Assembly: GCA_013388755.1 (NCBI GenBank)
Contig: JACAEQ010000116.1
Span: forward strand, 1 to 64,000
Length of the DNA stretch: 64,000 nucleotides
Reading direction: 5' to 3'
Source: Chloroflexota bacterium
GTDB taxonomy: Bacteria > Chloroflexota > Chloroflexia > Chloroflexales > Roseiflexaceae
Under the pieces are notes generated by a model. The model had not been told where the DNA came from, searched no databases, and was given only the letters and a program-made list of their open reading frames with translations. Position numbers and translations under genes: made by a program. Below, piece after piece: positions 42,184 through 50,143 of this stretch; the stretch's first letter is position 1; each line of letters starts with the position of its first letter.

Positions 42184-42645
42184 TTACCTCATCTCTTCAG
42201 CAACGAACCGCGCACCATCATCAACCAGCAACCATGCGGTCAACTCGGCGGCGCGGCCGCGATGCACACTCTGTATCAGAAACACGAACCGCGACCCACT
42301 ACCGATCGCCTGCGCGCCCATCAGATCACGTGGCGAGGGTACAGCCAAATGATCCGGGTGTGAGTGATAACACCCGACCACATCGAGCCCGCGCGCGTTG
42401 GCGACGCGATCGGCACGCAGATAATCGCGCGGATCAAGATAAAAGCGATCGCGCTGCGAATGGTCCGCGTCGGTTGGCGTCAACCCCACCTCTGCCGTCC
42501 AGCGATTAGGCGCAGGGAAGACATCCTCCACCTCGGTACGCATTCCAGTAATCCGGCCGAGCAGCAACCCGACGCACTCATTGGGATAGATCTCTTCGGC
42601 ATGCTGCGCGATAGCGTGATACACGTCGCCGGTAAGAATGATCAC
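42184..42645 (-). CDS. mec: Mec-type JAMM/MPN+ metalloprotease
   Basis: A 153-residue zinc isopeptidase. The JAMM motif is complete: Glu in YPNECVGLLLG, then HSHPDHLAVPSPRD (two His, Ser, Asp). In Mycobacterium, Mec hydrolyses the CysO-cysteine adduct to release cysteine; in the quinolobactin system QbsD trims a carrier to expose Gly-Gly. Either or both could apply here. GTG 42645 starts at the first beta strand; TTG 42678 adds 11 residues. It is directly upstream of cysO and 182 bp below cysM. Confidence 0.9.
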   Translation of the reverse strand: MIILTGDVYHAIAQHAEEIYPNECVGLLLGRITGMRTEVEDVFPAPNRWTAEVGLTPTDADHSQRDRFYLDPRDYLRADRVANARGLDVVGCYHSHPDHLAVPSPRDLMGAQAIGSGSRFVFLIQSVHRGRAAELTAWLLVDDGARFVAEEMR

Positions 42646-42678
42646 TTTGCTGTTCCCTGTTCCAGCGTTGAACTTCAA

Positions 42679-42834
42679 GTACTAAATCCAATACCTTTCA
42701 CATACGCCCGTCACCCCCACCCCGGCCCTCCCCCGCCGGGAGAGGGAGTCCGACTCCTCCCCCCGCCGGGGGGAGGTCGGGTGGGGGGCTGTGCGGTGCA
42801 GAACGCCTTATTTGAAAGGTATTGGTACTAAATC
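42679..42834. mobile_element. MITE-like element with perfect TIRs and 10-bp target duplication
   Basis: The element runs 42689-42824 (136 bp) with perfect 12-bp inverted ends CAATACCTTTCA and TGAAAGGTATTG. It is flanked by the direct repeat GTACTAAATC at 42679-42688 and 42825-42834. The interior is a GC-rich palindrome (CCCCCACCCCGGCCCTCCCC with CTCCCCCCGCCGGGGGGAG) and codes for nothing. The right flank contains the cysM stop codon (TAG on the minus strand), so insertion was at the very end of cysM. Confidence 0.85.
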
Positions 42835-43793
42835 CCCTCGCCATCACGCCCGTCGCCATCCTCCCAGAAGCGGTCGCTCAGGTACTTGGCGGCGCCATCG
42901 CACAGGATGGTCACGACCATTCCCTGGCGCATCTCGCGCGCAACGCGCACGGCGGCAGCGACATTGGCCGCTGCCGAGACCCCGACCATCAATCCCTCGG
43001 CACGGGCCAGGCGACGCGCCATTGCAAACGCCTCCTCGCTGGTAATCTCCAGTGTGGCATCTGCAAGGCGCGGATCATAGATCCCCGGCACCAGCGCGGT
43101 CGACGCCATGTGTTTAACACCTTCGAGTGCATGGTACGGCCCGTCCGGCTGGACAGCAACCAGGCGCACATCAGGGTTCTGCGCGCGCAGGAAGCGCCCG
43201 ACGCCAGTAAACGTACCGCTGGTACCGAGTGCGGCGACGAAATGGGTCACCCGGCCCCCGGTCTGCGCCCAGATTTCCGGACCGGTACTCTCCTCGTGGG
43301 CGCGCGGGTTTGCCGGATTATTGTACTGATCCGGGTAAAAATAGAGCTGCGGACGCGCCGCCACCAGTTCACGAATCTTACGGATGGCAGCATCCATACC
43401 TTCCAGCGGCTCCGTCAACACCAGGTCAGCACCAAGCGAGCGCAGGATGCGGCGCCGTTCCGGGCTGGCATTCGCCGGCAACGCCAGCGTAACGGGATAG
43501 CCGAGAGCCGCGCCGAGCGTCGCATAGGCAATCCCTGTGTTCCCGCTCGTCGCATCGGCGATCCGCATTCCGGGTCGCAACAGACCGCGACGTTCGCCAT
43601 CGCGAATCATCCAGAGCGCCGGGCGATCCTTCACCGACCCGCCGGGATTGTACCACTCTGCCTTGGCGTAGATCGTCACACCCTGCGGCAGATCGGGAGC
43701 GATACGCGCCAGGCGCAGAAGCGGCGTGTTACCGATCAAGTCAACAATCGTAGCGCGCCGGTCAGGCGACTCACTGGCAATCGAGCGGGTCAT
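42828..43793 (-). CDS. cysM: CysM-type cysteine synthase
   Basis: A 321-residue fold-II PLP enzyme. The PLP Lys55 is in NPGGSVKDRP; TSGNTG binds substrate and GTSGTFTGVG the phosphate. In this gene context it is expected to react O-phosphoserine (or O-acetylserine) with CysO thiocarboxylate, as in mycobacteria, not free sulfide. ATG 43793 is chosen; ATG 43823 would add ten residues. A palindromic element follows its stop immediately, separating it from mec. A related OASS or cystathionine synthase role cannot be excluded. Confidence 0.88.
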   Translation of the reverse strand: MTRSIASESPDRRATIVDLIGNTPLLRLARIAPDLPQGVTIYAKAEWYNPGGSVKDRPALWMIRDGERRGLLRPGMRIADATSGNTGIAYATLGAALGYPVTLALPANASPERRRILRSLGADLVLTEPLEGMDAAIRKIRELVAARPQLYFYPDQYNNPANPRAHEESTGPEIWAQTGGRVTHFVAALGTSGTFTGVGRFLRAQNPDVRLVAVQPDGPYHALEGVKHMASTALVPGIYDPRLADATLEITSEEAFAMARRLARAEGLMVGVSAAANVAAAVRVAREMRQGMVVTILCDGAAKYLSDRFWEDGDGRDGEGI

Positions 43794-43823
43794 GGTGCTG
43801 GCGACGAACCACAGACGAACCAT

Positions 43824-44219
43824 TCAGCGTTCATGCCATTCCCTGCGATACGTTGCAAGCGCGATTTTCAGCGTACGAAGGGCCAGCGTCGCACAGCGCG
43901 GGCGGGCGCCGACAACCTCACGGCCAAGGATGTCGATCATCTCTTCCGGCGACAACGCATCAACTGCGGCGAACGGAGCGCCAACCATGCGTTCGCTCAA
44001 CAATGACGCTGCCGCCTGAGAAACCGTGCACCCCTGACCATCGAACGATAACGCCGCGATATGATCGCCGGAAGGCGCGATTTTGAGATAGGCAATGACT
44101 GTATCGCCACACCCCGGGTCGCCGCCAGTCACGATGACATCAGCGTCGCCGAGCGGGCCACGATTGCGTGGATGCTGGTAATGATCCAGCAGGCGGGCGA
44201 TCAATGCTTCACGATCCAT
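43824..44219 (-). CDS. Second SufU/IscU-like scaffold or sulfur-transfer protein
   Basis: A 131-residue SufU-type protein. All three ligand cysteines are present: GDPGCGDT, GQGCTVSQAAASLL and RPRCATLALRTLK. It differs clearly from the SufU at 48325 (no NPLCGD). In firmicutes SufU is a zinc-dependent sulfur transferase for SufS. Lying between sufE and cysM, it may receive sulfur from the SufE route instead. It shares one base with the sufE stop. Confidence 0.88.
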   Translation of the reverse strand: MDREALIARLLDHYQHPRNRGPLGDADVIVTGGDPGCGDTVIAYLKIAPSGDHIAALSFDGQGCTVSQAAASLLSERMVGAPFAAVDALSPEEMIDILGREVVGARPRCATLALRTLKIALATYRREWHER

Positions 44220-44671
44220 TACGCGCCGCGATGTGCCAGTGCACGTGTTGCAAGTCGCTTCAGATACGCCAGCAGATAGCTGATGCCGTTCAAGCGTTGC
44301 GGCGAGAGAACCTGCTGCAAACCCATCGCGTAAAAGAAATCGCCAGGGATGGCCAGCACCGCCTCGGGTGTTGCGCCATCGAGACCTTCGCGCAGGAGCG
44401 CCGCATACCCGCGCACCGTCGGCGACTCCTCAGCAACGTCAATATGGAAGACCATGCGCCCGCCATGCACCTCAGCCGCGGCACGAACCGGCGTCATACA
44501 CTCGTGGACCTGTTCCATATCGGCACGGTTATCACGCAACCAGTCGGGCAGTGGCGGCAACCGGTCGGCATACTCAAGCAGCAACTCAAGTTTCTCCGAA
44601 CGGTCCGCCGCCTGAAACTCGGCAACGATCGCGTGCAGGTGTGGCGGAAGGCTGGCAGGAATCTCAGACAT
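44219..44671 (-). CDS. sufE: SufE-family sulfur acceptor
   Basis: A 150-residue SufE-like protein that accepts persulfide from a cysteine desulfurase. Typical stretches are LELLLEYADRLPPLPDWL, HECMTPVRAAAEV (acceptor Cys), ILAIPGDFFYAMGL-like AIPGDFFYAMGLQQVLSPQR and a helical end. ATG 44671 is used instead of TTG 44674. Having both SufE and SufU types in one locus is unusual. It is 11 bp below the rhodanese gene. Confidence 0.9.
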   Translation of the reverse strand: MSEIPASLPPHLHAIVAEFQAADRSEKLELLLEYADRLPPLPDWLRDNRADMEQVHECMTPVRAAAEVHGGRMVFHIDVAEESPTVRGYAALLREGLDGATPEAVLAIPGDFFYAMGLQQVLSPQRLNGISYLLAYLKRLATRALAHRGA

Positions 44672-44682
44672 CAACGTCCCGA

Positions 44683-45528
44683 CTACTTTTCAATCGGCAG
44701 ACCAACGCCATTACCCCATTCGGTCCAGCTACCATCGTAGTTGCGCACCTTCGGATAACCGAGCAGATACGACAACACGAACCATGTGTGACTGGAGCGT
44801 TCACCGATCCGGCAGTAGGAGATCACATCTTTATCCGGCGTCACATTTTTGCCCGCATACAGCGCGCGCAACTCATCGGCGCTCTTAAACGTGCTGTCAT
44901 CATGCACCGCGCTGGCCCACGGGATGCTGACCGCCGTAGGAATGTGCCCACCGCGCAGCGTCCCTTCCTGCGGATACTCCGGCATGTGCGTGCGCTCGCC
45001 GGAGTATTCCTGCGGGCTACGTACATCAACCAGGGCCGTGCCAGGCTGGCGAATATGCACCAGCACCTGGTCACGGAATGCGCGAATCGTTGTATCGTCA
45101 CGTTCCGGAGCGTGATACACCCCGGGCGAGTAGGTTGGGACCTCGCGAGTAAGCTGGCGCCCCTCAGCGATCCATTTTGCGCGACCGCCATTCATGATAC
45201 GCGCATCGGCATGGCCGAACAACTTGAACACCCAGAGCGCATAGGTAGCCCACCAGTTATGCTTATCGCCATAGAAGACCACCGTGGTATCATTGCTGAT
45301 CCCTCTGGCAATCATGAGCTGCTCAAAGCGCGCGCGATCGAGATAATCGCGCACCACCGGATCGTTGAGATCAGCGACCCAGTCGATCTTGACCGCACCC
45401 GGAATATGGCCCTGATCGTAGAGCAGAATATCCTCATTACTCTCGACGAGCCGCACCTTCGGATCGTGCAGATGGTCGGCAACCCACGCCGTATCGACCA
45501 GCACTTCAGGATGAGCATAACCAGCCAT
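44683..45528 (-). CDS. Thiosulfate sulfurtransferase (two-domain rhodanese)
   Basis: A 281-residue tandem rhodanese. The inactive N-terminal domain carries [15 protein letters not shown] and the catalytic C-terminal one [14 protein letters not shown] and [15 protein letters not shown] with active Cys. The CRIGERS loop is typical of actinobacterial and chloroflexal SseA/CysA-type thiosulfate sulfurtransferases. It may feed sulfane sulfur to SufE, MoeZ or CysO. It heads the minus-strand sulfur run. Confidence 0.92.
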   Translation of the reverse strand: MAGYAHPEVLVDTAWVADHLHDPKVRLVESNEDILLYDQGHIPGAVKIDWVADLNDPVVRDYLDRARFEQLMIARGISNDTTVVFYGDKHNWWATYALWVFKLFGHADARIMNGGRAKWIAEGRQLTREVPTYSPGVYHAPERDDTTIRAFRDQVLVHIRQPGTALVDVRSPQEYSGERTHMPEYPQEGTLRGGHIPTAVSIPWASAVHDDSTFKSADELRALYAGKNVTPDKDVISYCRIGERSSHTWFVLSYLLGYPKVRNYDGSWTEWGNGVGLPIEK

Positions 45529-45683
45529 ATGCGTCTCCGTTATTCTGAAGTAGATAGTGCAATTTAATCAACTATATTCTACCGCTGTTCCAGGCGTGAG
45601 TCAAGAAGATTCACCTTCGCAACTATTCACACTTCACCTGAACATGATATCTTCCGTCGGCGGGCCGACGTGAACCGGCATCT

Positions 45684-45756
45684 GGGATACCGTCCAGCCG
45701 CCGATTCCTCATGGTCGGGGGTTCGGGGGAAGCCCCCGACCATGATTCGGTATCCC
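45684..45756. repeat. Nested palindrome directly after the Rieske ferredoxin gene
   Basis: Outer arms GGGATACCG (45684-45692) and CGGTATCCC (45748-45756). Inner perfect 12-bp arms CATGGTCGGGGG (45710-45721) and CCCCCGACCATG (45733-45744). It begins one base after the Rieske stop and may be a terminator or a palindromic mobile repeat. Confidence 0.75.
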
Positions 45757-45757
45757 T

Positions 45758-46078
45758 TCACGCCGTTACCTTCAGCCACACATCCTCACCCTCGACCCGC
45801 ACCTCAAAGACATCAATCGGCGCGAACGCAGGGAGGGTCAGAGCGCGCCCGGTACGAATATCGAAGCGCGAACCATGGAGCGGGCACTCGATGGTGCAAT
45901 CGTCGGCATCAAAGGTACCCGCGCTCAACTCGGCATACGAGTGCGAGCAAATATCATCGGTAGCATAGATGGTCTCGCCAGCCCGAAACAGAGCGATCCG
46001 CCGGCCATTGTATTCAACGGCATGCACGCCACCATCGGGAAGATCGCTCTTTGTCGCGATTTTAATGAAATCAGACAT
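45758..46078 (-). CDS. Rieske-type [2Fe-2S] ferredoxin
   Basis: A 106-residue soluble Rieske protein. The cluster ligands are in ICSHSYAELS (Cys, His) and CPLHGSRFDIRTG (Cys, His). It resembles the ferredoxin components of aromatic dioxygenases and NirD-like proteins. It often accompanies suf genes, where it may donate electrons. ATG 46078 has AGAGGG upstream; the frame above it is intergenic. Confidence 0.92.
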   Translation of the reverse strand: MSDFIKIATKSDLPDGGVHAVEYNGRRIALFRAGETIYATDDICSHSYAELSAGTFDADDCTIECPLHGSRFDIRTGRALTLPAFAPIDVFEVRVEGEDVWLKVTA

Positions 46079-46323
46079 TGGACAGGGCCCTCTGTAGTAA
46101 CTGGTGACACGTATCGTGAAAGAGGTGTTGTTCCATCGGCGGAGCAGTAGTGCTGGCGCGTGGAGAAGCCTTCTCGCCGCCAATTCGTTCTCCCGGGGCT
46201 TGCCCCAGACGCCAATCGTGAACCCTCACGCCTGGCGGAGTGCCGGAAACACAAAGCGCGCCGCAATCGCACAACCTGTCGATCACGGCGCGCACCCGGT
46301 ATGAGCCTATGTCGAACCAGGCA

Positions 46324-46734
46324 TTACAGGCGGCCGTTGGAAGCGATCACCGGAAAGCGCGCCGGCAACCCGAGCGCATCGAGCAACGCGACCGGCTCAT
46401 TGTCCAGCCAGCCCGTTCCGGCGTCGCGCCCGCTGGCCACCAGCACCGACCCGATCGGTGGCACGAAGATAATATCCACCGTTCCCTCGCCCGTTACCAG
46501 GCCAATCCGGTCGAGCTTCCCCGAACGCACCTTCACCCACAACTTGAGCGACATGATGCCAATCCGGGCAATTGACGGAGCGGCACGCTCGAAAGCCGGG
46601 TCGCTGGCCCACAGCACCTGACCATTCAGGGCACAGAGAGCGGCCGCATCAATGCCGGGATGCCGGCGAAGGGCAGTTGCAATATGCTTCCCCGCACGAG
46701 CGACCAGTTCTGGCGTCAAGGCGATCGGTTGCAT
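46324..46734 (-). CDS. Roadblock/LC7-like domain protein
   Basis: A 136-residue small alpha/beta protein. IDAAALCALNGQVLWAS and LDRIGLVTGEGTVDIIFVPP with SVLVASGRD follow the pattern of Roadblock/LC7 regulators of small GTPases. GGAGG lies 10 bp upstream of ATG 46734. It follows sufB on the same strand, with a heptamer array between. No GTPase gene lies nearby; the fold assignment is moderate. Confidence 0.55.
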   Translation of the reverse strand: MQPIALTPELVARAGKHIATALRRHPGIDAAALCALNGQVLWASDPAFERAAPSIARIGIMSLKLWVKVRSGKLDRIGLVTGEGTVDIIFVPPIGSVLVASGRDAGTGWLDNEPVALLDALGLPARFPVIASNGRL

Positions 46735-46823
46735 TGGCGCAGTACCTCCAACGAGCGACAGCCAGTAGTACATACGACGCTATTGTACCATGCCGCATTA
46801 CCATTGGAGTGCCAGTGCCAGGG

Positions 46824-46844
46824 GTCAAACATTCAACGTTCAAT
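46824..46844. repeat. Short heptamer array downstream of sufB
   Basis: GTCAAAC, ATTCAAC, GTTCAAT at 7-bp spacing, 40 bp past the sufB stop. Confidence 0.55.
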
Positions 46845-46884
46845 CTGTGACCACCAGCGTTGAACATCTGCAACCCCACACCTC

Positions 46885-48300
46885 CTACCCGACCGACCCC
46901 TCCATTTCGAGCTGGATGAGGCGATTGAGTTCGACGGCATACTCCATGGGCAACTCACGGGTAAACGGCTCCATGAAGCCGAGGACAATCATCGAGAGCG
47001 CATCCGCCTCACCGATGCCGCGGCTCATCAGGTAGAAGAGTTGCTCCTCGCCAATCCGGCCCACCGTTGCTTCGTGGGCCAGGGTGCAGCGATCTTCCTC
47101 GATCTCGATGAACGGAATCGTATCCGATGCCGACTTCTCATCGAGGATCAGCGCATCGCAGTTCACGTTAATCTTCGCGCCAGTTGCACCCGGAGCCACC
47201 TTCGCCAGACCACGATAGGTCGTCTTACCACCATTCTTCGACACCGACTTATTCGTGATGCGGCTGGTCGTATCCGGCGCAACATGCACCATCTTGGCGC
47301 CGGCATCCTGATGCTGCCCCTTGCCGGCATAGGCCACCGAGAGCACCTCGCCGCGCGCACCGCGCCCCATCAGATAGACCGACGGGTACTTCATAGTCAG
47401 GCGCGATCCAATATTACCGTCAACCCATTCCATACTGGCCTCTTCGTAGGCCACTGCGCGCTTGGTCACCAGGTTGAAGATATTATTGGCCCAGTTCTGG
47501 ATGGTCGTATAGCGACACTTGCCGCCCTTCATCACAATAATCTCGACCACCGCCGAATGCAGCGAGTTGGTGCTATAGACCGGCGCGGTGCACCCTTCGA
47601 TATAGTGTGCCGAGGCGCCTTCCTCGATCACGATCAACGTTCGCTCGAACTGGCCCATGTTCTCTGCATTAATGCGGAAATACGCCTGCAGTGGAATATC
47701 AACGTGCACGCCCTTCGGCACATACACGAACGACCCGCCCGACCAGACGGCCGTATTCAACGCGGCATATTTATTATCCGCCGCCGGAATCACCGTGCCG
47801 AAATACTGCTTGAAGATTTCGGGATACTCCTTCAACCCGGTGTCGGTATCGAGGAAGATCACGCCCTGCCTGGACCATTCCTCGCGCAACGAGTGGTAGA
47901 CCACTTCCGACTCATACTGCGCGCCAACGCCGGCAAGAAACTTGCGTTCGGCCTCAGGAATGCCCAGTTTCTCGAAGGTATTCTTAATCTCCTGCGGCAC
48001 GGCGTCCCAGTCCGTCTGTGGGCGCTCGCCAGCGCGCACAAAGTAATGGATGTCGTCATAATTCAGTTCAGCAAGCTCCGGGTTGGCCCACATACCAGAA
48101 AGCGGCGTCGGCTTCTTGCGAAATATTTCGAGCGCCTGTAGGCGACGCTTCAGCATCCACTCCGGCTCACCCTTCATGCCCGACAGTTCCCGCACGACAC
48201 TCTCGGTCAGGCCCTTGCCGGACTTGAAGAGATAATTCTCCTCATTTCGGAAACCATACTTCGAGTAATCGAACTCCAGATTTGTCGCACTGACTGCCAT
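46885..48300 (-). CDS. sufB: SufB, Fe-S cluster scaffold subunit
   Basis: A 471-residue SufB. Characteristic stretches are [70 protein letters not shown] (conserved Cys) and [11 protein letters not shown]. It forms the SufBCD complex that builds and hands over clusters. ATG 48300 is selected; codons above are leader. It is the distal gene of the suf operon, 24 bp below sufU, instead of leading it. Confidence 0.96.
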   Translation of the reverse strand: MAVSATNLEFDYSKYGFRNEENYLFKSGKGLTESVVRELSGMKGEPEWMLKRRLQALEIFRKKPTPLSGMWANPELAELNYDDIHYFVRAGERPQTDWDAVPQEIKNTFEKLGIPEAERKFLAGVGAQYESEVVYHSLREEWSRQGVIFLDTDTGLKEYPEIFKQYFGTVIPAADNKYAALNTAVWSGGSFVYVPKGVHVDIPLQAYFRINAENMGQFERTLIVIEEGASAHYIEGCTAPVYSTNSLHSAVVEIIVMKGGKCRYTTIQNWANNIFNLVTKRAVAYEEASMEWVDGNIGSRLTMKYPSVYLMGRGARGEVLSVAYAGKGQHQDAGAKMVHVAPDTTSRITNKSVSKNGGKTTYRGLAKVAPGATGAKINVNCDALILDEKSASDTIPFIEIEEDRCTLAHEATVGRIGEEQLFYLMSRGIGEADALSMIVLGFMEPFTRELPMEYAVELNRLIQLEMEGSVG

Positions 48301-48324
48301 TGGTATACTCCTCATACGCGATTC

Positions 48325-48729
48325 TTACAAATCATCATCATCGGGCGCGTGGCCCACACCATACAACCCGGCCTTCAGCGTTTTGAGCGCCAGCAGGGCG
48401 CACTTGATGCGCACCGGGTTGTGTTCTAACGGAATGCCGATCAAGTCGAGCAATCGCTCCTTACTGAACCGTTTTGCCTCTTCGACCGGCATGCCGATCA
48501 ATTCATCGGTCAACATCGAGGCCGAGGCCTGGCTGATCGCGCAGCCGCGGCCATCGAAACGCACATCGGTAATCACGTCGTGCTCAATCCGCAGATCGAG
48601 CCGGATGCGGTCGCCACAGAGCGGATTATGCTCCTCGGCGCTGATGTCGGGATGCTCCAGCCTCCCGTGATTATGCGGGTGTTTGTAATGCTCAAGAATG
48701 AGCTCACGGTACAGGTCGTCCATGATCAT
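48325..48729 (-). CDS. sufU: SufU, sulfur-transfer/scaffold protein of the suf operon
   Basis: A 134-residue SufU. Ligands are EHNPLCGDRI, GRGCAISQASASML and IKCALLALKTLK; the Gly-Cys spacing is the SufU type. It receives sulfur from SufS. ATG 48729 overlaps the sufS stop by 4 bp (ATGA), so coupling is expected. The acidic DDDDL tail is unusual but short. Confidence 0.95.
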   Translation of the reverse strand: MIMDDLYRELILEHYKHPHNHGRLEHPDISAEEHNPLCGDRIRLDLRIEHDVITDVRFDGRGCAISQASASMLTDELIGMPVEEAKRFSKERLLDLIGIPLEHNPVRIKCALLALKTLKAGLYGVGHAPDDDDL

Positions 48730-49970
48730 CCAAACAGGTTACGCGCCTTATCCAGCGCCGCGACCAGCCGATCCACTTCTTCGGCAGTATTATACAGATA
48801 GAACGACGCGCGGGTCGTGGCTGGAACATTCAAATGCGCATGCAGCGGCTGGGTGCAATGGTGCCCGGCGCGCACGGCGATCCCTTCACTGTCGAGTGCT
48901 GCCGCAACATCATGCGGATGGACATCTTCGAGGGTAAAACTCAGCGCGCCGCCGCGCATTTCCGTCGTCTGCGGGCCATAGATGGTCAACCCCTCAACTC
49001 CCGCCAGTCGGTCGATGGCATACCCCAGCAACTCGCGCTCGTGGGCATAGATACGCGCCATACCGACTTCCTGCAGGAAATCAACAGCCTCACCAAGCGC
49101 AATCGCCTCCGCAATCGCCGGCGTACCGGCCTCGAAACGCGCCGGCACGTCGGCATAGCTTGATTCGTGCAGGCTGACGACTTTGATCATGGAGCCGCCG
49201 CCCAGGAAGGGCGGCATCTGCTCAAGGAGCGCGCGCCGCCCCCACAGCACACCGATGCCGGTCGGGGCACACATTTTGTGCCCGCTGAACGCCAGGAAGT
49301 CAATATCGAGCGCCTGCACGTCCACCGGCATATGCGGCACACTCTGCGCACCATCCACCAGGATGAGGGCACCGGCGGCGTGGGCGCGCCGCGCAATCTC
49401 CGCCACCGGGTTGATCGTCCCCAGCACATTCGATTGCTGCGTCAGCGCCACCAGCCGCACCCCCTGCAGTTGCGCATCGAGATGATCAAGCACCAGGCGC
49501 CCTTCGCCGTCAAGCGACAGGAACTCCAGCTTCGCGCCAGTACGCTGCGCCAGCATCTGCCATGGCACCAGGTTCGAGTGGTGTTCCATGACACTGAGCA
49601 AGATACGATCGCCTTCGCGCAGGTTCACATCACCCCACGAGCGCGCCACCAGGTTAATCGCCTCGGTGGTATTGCGCACAAAGACGACCTCGCGCTGGCT
49701 CCTGGCATTGATGAAGCGCGCCACCTTACCGCGCGCCCGTTCAAACGCAAACGTTGCCTCTTCGCTCAGCCGATAGACGCCACGATGGACATTGGCGTTG
49801 TAGCGCCGGTAATAATCCTCCAGGCAATCAATCACCCGGCGCGGCTTCTGTGATGACGCGGCGCTATCAAGAAACGCCAGTGTCTTGCCATTCATCGGCT
49901 GGCTGAGAATAGGGAACTCCCGCCGTAACGCGAGAATATCGAACTGGTCAAGAGTCATGCTGCTGGTCAT
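48726..49970 (-). CDS. sufS: SufS, group II cysteine desulfurase
   Basis: A 414-residue PLP enzyme releasing sulfur from cysteine. The PLP lysine is in FSGHKMCAPTGIGVLWG and the active-site Cys in VRAGHHCTQPLHAHL, the group II form. The N terminus is FDILALRREFPILSQ. Start ATG 49970 (MTSSMTLDQ) or 49958 (MTLDQ); neither has a strong Shine-Dalgarno. The upstream gap of about 170 bp to sufD holds a palindrome. Confidence 0.96.
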   Translation of the reverse strand: MTSSMTLDQFDILALRREFPILSQPMNGKTLAFLDSAASSQKPRRVIDCLEDYYRRYNANVHRGVYRLSEEATFAFERARGKVARFINARSQREVVFVRNTTEAINLVARSWGDVNLREGDRILLSVMEHHSNLVPWQMLAQRTGAKLEFLSLDGEGRLVLDHLDAQLQGVRLVALTQQSNVLGTINPVAEIARRAHAAGALILVDGAQSVPHMPVDVQALDIDFLAFSGHKMCAPTGIGVLWGRRALLEQMPPFLGGGSMIKVVSLHESSYADVPARFEAGTPAIAEAIALGEAVDFLQEVGMARIYAHERELLGYAIDRLAGVEGLTIYGPQTTEMRGGALSFTLEDVHPHDVAAALDSEGIAVRAGHHCTQPLHAHLNVPATTRASFYLYNTAEEVDRLVAALDKARNLFG

Positions 49971-50075
49971 GTGATTACGCCTGACCACTACAGCGGCGAG
50001 CAGCACCCGTGATCCGCGGACGCGTCCCCGTTTCTGTTCGCCGCGCGCCCCACCCGGGCGCAAGGTTGTTGCACA

Positions 50076-50133
50076 TTGCCATAAGGCCCATCCAGAGCGG
50101 GAGGCTGTGCAGTGCGTCGAGCCTTATGGGCAA
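50076..50133. repeat. Imperfect palindrome between sufD and sufS
   Basis: TTGCCATAAGGC (50076-50087) is complementary to GCCTTATGGGCAA (50121-50133) with one bulged base. It lies in an otherwise compact operon, so it could attenuate or process the suf mRNA or be a mobile repeat. Confidence 0.5.
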
Positions 50134-50143
50134 GGTAGTGCTC

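Noticed and set aside
42646-43000. Cysteine or SAM riboswitch near cysM/mec
   Set aside because: I found no recognisable riboswitch core; the structure there is explained by the inserted palindromic element.
42822-44006. 394-residue plus-strand open frame opposite cysM and the SufU-like gene
   Set aside because: Crosses two real genes and a palindromic element on the other strand; no domain seen.
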